A stretch of 64,000 nucleotides of DNA from Paraescarpia echinospica. Lineage: Eukaryota; Annelida; Polychaeta; Sabellida; Siboglinidae. This document shows, one piece after another, positions 35,880 to 48,400 of the stretch. Location: assembly GCA_020002185.1 (NCBI GenBank), contig CM034539.1, positions 29,070,950 through 29,134,949 on the forward strand, read 5' to 3'. A program made the position numbers and the translations under genes. The notes under the pieces are model-generated. The model saw only the letters and a program-made list of their open reading frames with translations, was not told where the DNA came from and did no database searches. The first letter of the stretch is position 1. Each line of letters starts with the position of its first letter.

Positions 35880-38800
35880 ATAGACGAAATGTTCGTTACA
35901 AAGACGACAGTGAAATGGCAACATACAAACACTCACCGGTCAGCTTCCCCTTTCATAATCATATTCGGGATGGCTCCGTTGATGGTCGCCACTCCACCGA
36001 CGTTGGCGGCGTAGCAGATGCTGAGTGTCAAACCGATGGCGAGTTTGCGAAAACCTTCCGGATCCCTCTTTGCGTAACTCTGCGAAGCTGGGGATAAGCT
36101 GGCGTCAGAGCCGTCAGAGCCGTCAGAGCCGTCAGCGCCCGGCTGAGCTACGTCAACGACAATGACCGGTTCTCGGGCGTCCTTCTCTTCTTGACATTTC
36201 AGTAAGGGTGGGGAGCAGGTACTGTGGTGCATGAGCATGCGTTGTCAGCGTATATATAGCAACAACTGGTATTCATAGTGGTACATTCGGTGTACAAAGT
36301 CAGATAGTTTGTATCAATATGTTTTGAGAATGAGTAATTTTCATACTGTCCGAGTCTAACAATGTTATTCACAGTAATCAAAATCACGCTCGATGATCAC
36401 AGTGAGTTTTATTTTGTTTGGTAATAAGAATATAAAACTGATGGTGTAAATTAGTCTTTCGATTGATAAATTGTAATTGACTCACAAATGGATGGCTTTC
36501 ATCAGAAATGGAACGTACCCTGGCGTCTTCTCAAAATTAATGGATTTCGCTCCATCTGCACAGCAAGCTCGGTGAGGTTCCTCGAACTGGGACAGATTCT
36601 TGGAGCAATGCTTGTTCATTCCTACGGCCAATAGAGTCACAATTAAAACGACAGAGGATATTAATTATAATACATTTATTATAATATACAATGATATATT
36701 AAACAACCTTATAACAAAGATACTACGTCGTGTTTTATTTTAAGCTATATTAATTACAAATATAAGTTTCGATTAAATGAGTCGAGTTGTTGCCACACAC
36801 AGCATAGACGTGCGAGTTAACACGCTTTGGTGCTTAATTAGATCGTGGAAAGACAATTCCAGGATACGATAAAATGTAGTTGCAATTTCTTGGACATATT
36901 GAGAAACTGCCTGACTGAATAAACAAATTCTTATTTTATGAGAACACATCATCTTAGGCAAGCAATGACTACTCTACAGCAATGCGTGCAATACATTCTG
37001 ACAGTTGCCAAGGATAGAATTATGTGGAGGGTATGGTCATTAACGTGACCAGTTATGGGACAATAAGACGATAAAGAAGGAGGAAAAGTAGACGAAGAAG
37101 AAGAGAAAGAAGAAGAAACGACAAAACAACAAGACGACGAAGGAGAAGATGAAGTAAACAAAGATTAAAGAGAACGACGACAGAAGGAGAAAAGAAGAAA
37201 AAGAAGACATTAAATAAGGAGAAGCAAAATGATAAGAACAAGAAGAAACATACGAAAGCTAGAAAAAAAAAGGAAAGAAAAGTGGAAGACGAATAAAAAG
37301 AAGAAACGGAGGAGGAAGAACATAAAGAAGAGATGTGATTGTTCCAGTACCTGAAGCGTCGTTTTCGTCGCCGCTCTCTTCAATTTGTCTCAGCACCGAC
37401 TCGAGGATCGGTAGCAACATGCTCGTCGTGGCCGTGTTACACATCCACATCGACACGAACCACGACGTCAACATGAACCCAAGCATCAACCTGGAACACA
37501 ACAGAGACATGAACGACGACACGAACCATGACGTCAACGTGGACCCAATCATCAACCTCGAACACAACAGTGACATGAACATCGACACGAACCATGGCGT
37601 CAACATGAACCTGAGCATCTTTAGAGATACGACACACAATACGTGATGACAGGACGAACTTCCACGAAAAAATAGCCTCCTCTAAGGACACGTTTTAATT
37701 GAATTAATTTGCCTAGCTGATGTTGCATGTGTGGTTTGTGAGAAACGGCTAAGTGATAGTTAAGTGACAAATGCAGCTGTGTTTCTTGCGACAGATTCAC
37801 ATCATACTTATAAGTGTCGTTGTTGTTATGCAATAAATAAATACGGTATACAGAGGACGACACCGGAAGTGGGAAAATAATCCTCCTTTCGGCTTTCCCG
37901 AGCGTCGGTATATGATGACGCAAAACATGATTCCAAAAACTCGCTCTGACTGTCACGCTGTCGAATGCACCAGTAGAACGAAGAGCCTTAAAATACTAGA
38001 ACAGCGTTTCTCAACTGGGTGTGCTCGGTCCACTGGGGTGCCGCAGAAAACTGCCCTTGGGTCCGCGAGATGGCAGGAGAAAAGTATAGTTTTATATTAC
38101 CTGGTAAAATGTAAAACATTTTAAATGTCTGACCATGTCAACATGTCAAACTATGAAAACGACCACCAATAGCCGGCAATCTTCTCCTCGTGTACGCGTC
38201 TCTATACTGTACATGTTCACATATCATGTTATCCAAACCATACAACCATATACAGGGAATGTCACTCCAAAATCGACCTACACTGCCATAGCGGACGCTA
38301 CCGAAGTACCAGAATGTGACAAAAGGACGCATTAACATCGTCTATCAAGACTCTCTGCCTCCTAAAACAGCTAGTTAAAACGACGCGGTGCAAATAAAAC
38401 AGCATTGGCCAGCATGAACGAGTCGAAGCATTCAAAATGAAACTCAAACTATGGAAAACTTGTGCCTCATCAGGAACCCTGACATATTTGAACATATACA
38501 TGTATTCAATCTGGGGAAAAACATGGATTTCAGTGTCATGAAACACCAGACAACAGCGCACTTGTCAGGGTAGTTGAAAAATAAAGCGTCGTACTCTCAA
38601 TCGAAAGACCCTGTGTTCGAATCCTGTGCTGCTGTGTCGAACCATGTGCAAGTTTTTTTTCCAGTTCACTCAGCTGTATTAATGAGTACCTGGCTATAGA
38701 CAGTGGTGGTTATTTGTGTGTGATTAGTCTTCGAGGCATTAATTGCAGCGTGGCTGAACGTTTCGTAGAAAAGTCGTGATGGTGTTCGATTGAGCATGTC

Positions 38801-39387
38801 TGCCAGGGAGTAAAATGTAAAGAGCTTTGAGCAGTCGAAGGACTGGATACCTCACTGTATAAAAGAACGTACTTTTTAGCGAATAGGCGGTGGGTGCCAT
38901 AATAGCATAGGGGCTTATGTGGAGGGTTCCTGGAAGTTTTGTTGGACTCGGGGGTAACTTGGAAACAAAAAGGTTGACAACCGCTGGCCTAGAACAACCC
39001 AAGTTATACTATCCCTCACCACTAAATGCAAAAGCGGCCTACACGAGTATACGCGTGGGCATAGGAGACTAGAAACAGATTTGTAACGTTGAAACCTCTA
39101 CACGCGGGCACTCTTTACAACTGGCCAAGACATGATCAGTTTGAGTTTAAGTTCCAGTTCCTACGGTCTCAGTGCCACACGTTCTGACCAAGATCGGCAA
39201 TGCTGAACCATTCTCAGGTGCTTCTCGATAAGACCTAGGATTCCAAGAAATTTGTTATCAAAAATAATTACGGCGGACGCACTCAATTAAACAAGATGTA
39301 ATGTGATTCCGAGAAATATATTGTCATATTGGATGCACCAAATGAAGCAAGCTAAAACAGGCCTCTAAAATATGTAGACAAAGCTAT

Positions 39388-39428
<41 letters not shown>

Positions 39429-42400
39429 GTGGCGTAAAGGGGATCAAGTTTAAAGACCTTTTAAGATAAGCGCAATATAATAACTGCACATTGCATGTCG
39501 ATGCGCGTGCAAACTACAACTATAGCCTGCTTATATAAAAGCATGCACTTTTATATCCACGGGTAACGTTCTAATCAAATGGTATCCAACAATTCAATAA
39601 GATAAGTGTTCAACTTGTGTGGTGTTACGGATGACTGAACACGTATATATCGCAAACCCCAACCACGAGTGGTGTTCATTCAACCAAGACCGCACGGCGT
39701 ATTAACGACAAATATAGACATTAGACACACCAACTTGCCATTATTGTGTCTATCTTGTTCTTCCTCCTAGTTGCCTTTACACTGGTGAGATTCAGGTCCT
39801 ATACTGTAGCATTATTCTCTCTTTGTTTTCTGTTTAGAAAACTACACCAAACACAACTTTCTTATCACATCCGCAGGCACAGACGCCCGGACACACGCAC
39901 GCATGCGCACAAACACACACACACACACACGTTCAAACATACACGCGCGCACGCACACACACACACACAAACATACACAGGTATGTAATTGCACGTGAAT
40001 AGGGTCGTACAGTGAAAATGTATTCATAAAATGGTAGACAGTAATCAGTCTTTAAGTGCGCTCAAATAGCTGACTTGCCAGATCCCATATATCACTCACT
40101 AGAGGGCGCTAATTCTACATCCGGTGTGATCAGGCTAGAGACAGTGCAAAACCAAATCCAGAAGGGCATGGTAATATTTGCAAAAATACACGATCTGGCG
40201 ATACAACAAAATATGCCAATATTTTCAGATACATCTGTCGATCGAGCGGACGGTGGTTCGATTCCACCTGCCGCCCTTTCGAAACTTAGGCAATTTCGTT
40301 CACCTTACGTTGCCTGTGTCTTTCGGAAGAGACACTAAATGCCGTTGGTCCCATCTATCTGGTGTCTGTGACAGGGGAAGTAAAAGATCCCACACAGAGG
40401 GTAAATGTGTAACCTGTCATGGACTCACAGACATGTATGTAGTGGTGGTCTCTATCTGGAATTTGCACCCAGCGGCCGGAGTTGCTTCCCTGTCGGGCGT
40501 GTGAGAGACGCCGAGCAGGCAGTGTACACAGTGTAATAAACTGTATCATTGGACCCACCGGGTCCTATATGAATGTACATACTGAGATTTTCATTTCGAT
40601 GACATTTATGACAGTAAGTATACTACAGTAATTTAATATACAAGTTAACATATTAATTTGAACAAATAATTGCTAATTGTGAAATATACTTTGATAGCAA
40701 ACAAACCAGACAATTCTAACATTGTAATTAACCAAACCAGCTCCAGATCAGTTAACAAATGACAAATTATGTGCACCATTTTTGTGCACCAATTCAGTGC
40801 CGACCTAGAACTTCTACAAATGCGAGACAGACAATGTGTGTCCACCAATGTTCACCCTAGAATACGTACTCGAGGAGATGAAAAAAGAGCGTCTTACCTT
40901 TTTGGCCTTACCCCGAGGGTGAGTAGAATCCTGAACGCGACACGGCGATGTAAGTTCGTCTTCTCAATTGCCAGAGCAATTACGTTGGCGCCAATAAACA
41001 ACATCGTTGGGCCCTGCGGGAAAATGTACCTAAGGTATACGTCGTGAGACGCCAGTGGCGTATTTAGAGGGTGGGGTGGTGTCCTTGGTCCACGCCGCTT
41101 GCCATTTTTTTTTCCCCCATATAACGTGTTACGCCGCTACAATTTAGCATGGCATATTAACGGATGACCAAAGTTGTCCCCTTGTCGCATTCTGAAATGC
41201 TAAATACGTTACACTTATAATTATAATGAGAAAGCTATTGTCTCTATCACGTTATTGTTCAATGACAAAGGGGAAACATCTTTCGGCTTGATTGCCATGA
41301 AAGCTATTCTTACAGGACACTTTAAGCGAATATTTCTTTTATTAACAATTCGTCTCGAAAATCACATAAATCAGGTTAGATTGGTTAACTGCTGCTAGTT
41401 GGTTCATAGTGATGAAGGTAAACGTGTTTCGCAGGCAAAACGTGCTAAGCAAGACTTCGACTAATAAAATAACGGTTGGTCTATTTACCCATTAATCAAT
41501 AAAGACATTGAAATACACAACTTAGGGGTGGGGTGGGGTGGGGTGGGGGTTTGAAGCATAACGTTTTCGGACTTTGCGAACTTATGCGATCGACCCTTAG
41601 CCAACTCACCGAGACGAACGCCTGCGCCGTTGCCATCGTGCTCATGATGCCGAAGATAGGCAGAAGGAAGATGGGGATGAGAGAGGTGATGGCGAGGGGG
41701 AGAGCCTCGGCCACCCAGAACACGGCCATCAGCAGTAGAAGGTAGCCGCATCGTGCCTCCTGCAAATAACACCCGTGACGTACTACAAGAGCTACTAAAA
41801 TTATTCCGCAACTGAAAAACCGTAGGGGTCATCCATAAAGTACCCGTGTTTGCGTGTGTGCGTGGGTGCGTGCGTGTGTGCGTGCGTGTGGACGTAAAGG
41901 TAAGTTCTTATATAGTGCAGTATCCAGTCCTTATGACTGCTCAAAGCGCTTTACACTTTACTTCCTGGCAGACCTGTTCAATCGAACACAATCTCGACTT
42001 CTCTGGGAAGCATCTATAGCCACGCTGCAATTAATGGGGAAGACTATCAGTACACAAATATCCACCACTGTATATAGCAAGGTACTCACTCATTGATAGA
42101 GCTGAGTGAACTGGAGAAACGTAGAGTGACTGAACTTGCCCAAGGTTCGACACGGCAGCATAGGATTCGAGCCAGGGTTCTGTCGATTGAGAGTCTGATG
42201 CTCTAGCACATTCGTGTGTGCGTGTGCACGTGTGCGGTGCGCGTGTGTGCTTGCGTGCATATGTGGCTTTTTCGTATGGATATGGTACTTGCGTGCCCGC
42301 GTATGTGCATCGGTACGTAAGTATGTCAATCCAAGTATACATTAAAAATATTTCATCTGCGCAGTAAACGAGAAGTGAACGTTTTCGTCCAAAATAATTT

Positions 42401-45400
42401 AAGCCATGCTCCTACGGTCACAACAAAGACCTATCGTTACCTAGCTAACATACTGACCTACCCTAGCTGTGTTATTTGTGTAACTGAAGCTGTTTTGGGG
42501 CGAAGAATGGTACACGGAGCGGGGGATCTCTGGGTAAGAGTTATGTAACGATTTTTGAGATGATGGCACGTCAATTTCAACAGCATTCCAATTAAAAACT
42601 ACTGTACTGTTGTTGTTGTATTACGTTTACTGATTTATATTTTATATGTAAATAACGAATTAATACAGCCATGCAAATAGTATAATTACTTCTCCTAAAA
42701 TTGTATGACGTACTTTATGGGTGGCCCCTTTTTGTGAGAAACGCCGAACATAATGTACCGGTATGTTCATCGTTTTGTTTTATTAATTTAGCGGACAGCC
42801 TGTTAATAACAAAAGAACAGTGTTAACTTGATATAAGAAAGTATTATTTCTCGCTGGGGACTGTAACTTATTGTAACCAAACATATTATCTACTGAATGC
42901 ATAAAAAGGTAAAAAGAAATAGGCATATATGTCAGAAGAGCGAGTTCCATATAAATAGAAAAACTATTTACTTCTATACGGTTGCACGCCATCACAATAG
43001 GAAACTGCGTTTTGCACAGCTTTAAGGCAACGCACTGCAAACGTTACCATGAAGGGTGTTGCGTAGAAGTAGTTAACATGAAGGGTGCTGCGTAGAAGTA
43101 ATTAGCATGAATGGTGTTGCGTAGAAGTAGTTAACATAAAGGGTGTTGCGTAGAAGTAGTTAACATGAAGGGTGTTGCGTAGACGTAATTAACATGAAGG
43201 GTGTTGCGTAGAAGTAGTTAACATGAAGGGTGTTGCGCAGAAGTAGTTAACATGAAGGGTGTTGCGTAGAAGTAGTTAACATGAATTTGTCATGAAGATT
43301 GTTGCGTAGGAAACGGCGTGTTTGGCTGTTGTTAAGTCCTCGTGTTGATAGCGTTACAACAGAACCTGTCGAAAGCATATCGGAGATACGTATGCTTACA
43401 TAAACGACTATATAAAAGGGCTACTGTTTGCCGAGTATATTATGCTATAAGTACACGTGTGCAGTGAACCGTGATGACATTACATCGATCAATTCGATGT
43501 TACAATGACCAACGTGACCTATTAGCTACGTACACTAGGTCACCAAGTTAAGCGTTATGCAACAATTTTTGAAATGTTGGCTTGTGAAGCTGTCGATATC
43601 AGATATAATGTTATGTATACCATTAACTGTTAGGGGGTGGGTAGATTTTAATAGCATTCCAATTAAAAACTATTCTGCTGTTGTTTTTATTACTTTAAGA
43701 GACTCGTGTTTTACGAGTAAAGAACGAGTCAATACAACCTTGCAAATAATATAATAATTATTACAGATGTATGCATCTACAGATGTATGCATCATAGTGG
43801 CATCTCTGTCAAAACGAACGTAATTTTAGTGGGGGTGTACATGCTAATAATAAAGGAACAGTGTTGATTTGATATCTGAAAGTATTCTTTCTCACTGAGG
43901 ACTATAACTTATTGAAATAAAAATAGTATCTACTGAGTGCATAAATTAACATGTAAAAGAAATAGGCATATACTTCAGAAGAGCGAGTTGTATATCAATA
44001 GAAAACGTATCTACTTTTATACGGTTGCACGCCATCACAATAGAACTCTGAACTCAGAATCAGTTTATTTGATCTATAAATACGATATATACACAATGAA
44101 TAACATGAGTACTAGATAAGGTCGGGAGACTCCAATTAAGATATACAATATCGCTAGCACAGGAGCCACCCCATAAATATAATCAACATCAAAATTTACA
44201 TGTCACAAATCAGAATAGCATATGCCTTGTTTTACAGTTTATAATTACTCAGTGTATCAACATACATACATAATACAAGGACTGATTAAATGTACTCTTG
44301 TACAAATTGACGTACACATGGATACTTAGGAATACATTTCAATACGTATTACGAATTACATATAAAGCAATTATGAATACGACAACAGGATTCATAATTT
44401 AATATAAAAAAGTGTTTTGTGTATGTTGAAAAACCATACAGACTGTGGGTGTAAATTTTATTAATGACAATACTTGGTGTATTTATAACTGTCTCAACTA
44501 TGTTATGTCTAATGCATTTTTTTGCAAATTCGTGTTTGAATCTGGACATATACAGATTATTTCTTTCACGTGTGCAGTGCTGATGAATATTATAGATGTG
44601 TGTGTTTGGAAATACATTGAAGTAGTAGGGTAAAAGATTATTAATTAATTTATAGTAAAATTTTAATTGTTGGATTTTATAAATGTCATCCAACTTTAGC
44701 AACTAAAGTCTTTTAAAAATAGGACTTATGTGAGCATTATATTTACTTAAGGATATTATTCGTATTGCTTTTTTCTGTAATTTGAAAATTCGATGTGCCT
44801 GGTGACCCCATAAAAGTAAGCCATAATTAATATGAGGGAGAATAAGAGCATTGTACATAATATATAATGTATTAGGTGGTAAAAAATGTTTAAGTTTATT
44901 TAGTATGCCTATTGTTTTAGAGATTTTATTTGCTATTTTGTTTGTATGACTCTGCCAGTTTAAATGGTTATTTATTGTGATGCCTAAAAAATTGAAATCG
45001 TTTACACATTCGATGTGTGCCCCATCTATTTGTAACACAGGGTATTCTATTTTCTTTTGAGGTATATGAAAAATCATGAATTTTGTCTTGTTGGCATTTA
45101 GTGACAATTTATTAGCTTTTAACCAATTAATAATCTTTGTTAGTTCTTTGTTAATATTTTCACTTCGCATTTGGCCTTCTGAATCATTAAATGTTTTTAG
45201 TGTACTAGTGAGGGTGGTGTCGTCAGCATATGTTATGAATTTGAAAAGTTCACTAGAAAGTGCTATATCATTTATATATATAATAAATAAGAGCGGCCCT
45301 AAAATTGAACCTTGAGGGTCACCAGTGTTGATGACTATTTCCTTAGACTTAACATTTTCAATTTCTACATACTGCTTACGATTTTGTAAATAACTCTTAC

Positions 45401-48400
45401 AAAGGTCCAGAGCCTTGTCATTTATTCCATAGTAATTTAACTTTTGTACCAATATATTGTGATCAATTGTGTCAAATGCTTTTGATAAATCAAGGTATAT
45501 ATTTATTGGAGTAACCGATTTATCAAGTTCTTGTATAATTCTGTCTATGATTTCGAGTGTAGCAAGCTCAGTAGAATGTTTCTTTCTGAACCCACATTGG
45601 CTATTGTAGTATAACGCTTTAGAATGGAAGTAATCGTGGATTTGATCAAACACAACCCTTTCAAAAAAATTGAAATCACTGGCAGGATAGAAATAGGACG
45701 ATAATTGTTAAAGTCAGAAACATCACCTTTTTTGAAAAGGGGTATGACTTTTGCAATTTTTTATTTGTCTGGAAATATACCAGTTATTATTGATTGATTA
45801 ATAATTAGAGTGACTGCTTTGCTGATATCATTTTTTGTTAATTTTAGTAATTGTGTTGAAATACCGTCTTTTCCACAAGTTGATTTTGGAGGTAAACGAT
45901 TAATTATATTAACAGTAGTTTCCATGTCAATCGGATTAAATATCGGGTTTTTCAGGTAATCTTTGTATGATTTACCTCCACTAGTAGTTGTTTTAGAGGC
46001 TAGAGTAGGACCAGCATTAGTAAAAAACGTGTTAAATTTTTTTGCAATAATGCATTTGTCACTAATCATTTCCCCATCGACCTTGAACAAATCTGGAAAT
46101 TGGTCTTTCTTTTGACTTTTCTGAATAATTTCTTTAATTAAACACATCTTTTTAACACTATGCTTATGCTTTTCAAAACTGGATTGGTAATGCATTTGCT
46201 TAGCTAATCTAATATTACTCTTAAGAATTTTATTATAAGTATGTAAGTCAGTTTTAAGTTCATGATAATGCTCTGTATTTACTTGAGTCGTTTTCATTCT
46301 CGAATACAATTTGTTTCTAAATGTTATCGACACAATAATGCCATTGGTAATCCAAGGAGTTTTCTTATGTTTATACTTGTTAAATTTAATTATTTTAATA
46401 GGTATAAATTTATCCATAGCTGCAGTAACAATTTCATCGAGGATATTGTAGTTTTCATTCGGATCCGCATGAATATCTGTGTTATGTTTATTATAAATAT
46501 TTGAGTTTATTATTTAAATTTATTGAGCGAGTCAGGACTTTGTTGTTTTATTCGTATAAACCTTGGTATTGCACTAGTGGTTTCAACATAATCCAGATTT
46601 AGAAAGTACGGAAAGTGATCAGAAATATTGCTCACTAAAATACCAGCTGAGGATTTGAAGAATCCTTTTGACAAATTGCATAAAAAATTATCAATGAGTG
46701 TTCCATTATATTCTGAAAGTTGTGTTGGCACAGTAATTTTAGGGAAGAAACCATGTGAAACGATTGTGTCAAAATAGTCACATATTATGGGTTTTTCGTT
46801 AATTTTAAGCAAGTCAATATTGTAATCTCCTGCAATTACTATTTCACTTTTAGATTTTTGTAAATCAACTAAATTTGATGCAAACTCTTTTGTAAATATA
46901 CGGTAGTTTTCGATAATATCTCTTGGTGGTCTATATATGTTTCCAATAATTATTTTTTTCTTCATGGCACAACATGTTATTTCAATAAACTGACCTTCCC
47001 AAGTGTCTGTATTTGCACGGATATTTACAGATTTGTATTTGTTGCTGAGGTAGATTGCCAAGCCGGCATGTGCACTACAGATTTTGCCTTGGCATATTAA
47101 TGTATATCCATCTATTTGAAATAAAGAAGTGTCAGCCTCTTCATCGAGCCATGTTTCCTGTAAACATAGAGCATTGATCTCACAGCCACTAGTTCTGAAT
47201 GATTTTAGCTTTATTTTAATTTCGTCAATTTTTGCATTTAAACTCTGACAGTTTAGGCTTAGCACGATAAATTTGCTTTGTTTGTTCGTTAAATGGTTTA
47301 TTAAATTATCATCGTCGAAGTATGGTGAATGTTGAAATGGTTCAACATCCCCATCTTCATTCATTTCATCCGTTTTTAATATGTGATAGAGAGAATTTTT
47401 CTCTAGACCACCAAATTGCGCTAAGAAATAATTGTTATCAATCATATTGGAAAATTGAATAAACAATAGTGCTCTGTGTTTACAGGACACATCATATAAA
47501 CATAGACTAGACGTAGTGAAAGAGCTACACAAGCTATACCCTGAGCATTATACAAATACATTTTATAAAAGAGAATATTACGAATATTCCGCATGTATAT
47601 ATAACACAATGTACTTATTGCATCAGCGCAAGAAGAGTAAAAGTAAATTACAGCATATGTACTGCCACAACATGAACGCAGAGTGAGAATAAGCAAATAA
47701 GTATATCGAACAAAACACAACATGATTATTAAGCAACAAAACACAACATGATTATTAAGTAGACACTAATGTTTGAGGAAATACTATACATAGTGCACTG
47801 TCCCAAAAAAAAATGTAAAATATCTAACACTAAACGTAGTGAAAAGAAAATGTATAAACATTGCCCTCCCCAAAAAAGGAAAACAACGTGAATATTGACC
47901 TATATCAATACACATCGATGCACACCATATAGCTGTAGACTAAAATGTAAATGATATGAAATTGCACTATTTAAATAAAACGTCATTTCATGTGGAGCAG
48001 TTCGCTCAAGAGTAAATGTTAGCAAAACAGCATATATTAAAAACATTAAATGCTTTATAGAAAACATAATTGGTACTATAAAGTCCTTTGATAACATTTT
48101 GTAAGTGAGCCTATGCAATAACGTTAACATAGCTAAAACGAGTTTAGACATAGCGTTAAGAAAATCGTTAAAATAGGTCACGTTTGGTTTTGTAATAATG
48201 ACATTCAAAAGCAATTTACAATTAAACGTTACTTTGATTAAACACAAGTGAAGGGTGAGAAGGATAATAAGGAAAATAACAAGTAAGGAAAAACCACAAA
48301 GCAGGTGACTAGGCATGTTAGTCACACTGGAGTCTGGCCATGAAAAGCCAAGGACCATACGGTATACTGACCATGATAGTCACGATCTCCCTAACGACGC

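Noticed and set aside
35652..35936. Ser/Leu/Pro-rich minus-strand frames
   Set aside because: They are translations of the GA-rich polypurine tract in SLC13 intron 6.
36199..36620. Alternative acceptors TCAAG/AAGAG for SLC13 exon 6
   Set aside because: They break the reading phase set by exon 5; only CCACAG at 36,222 keeps it.
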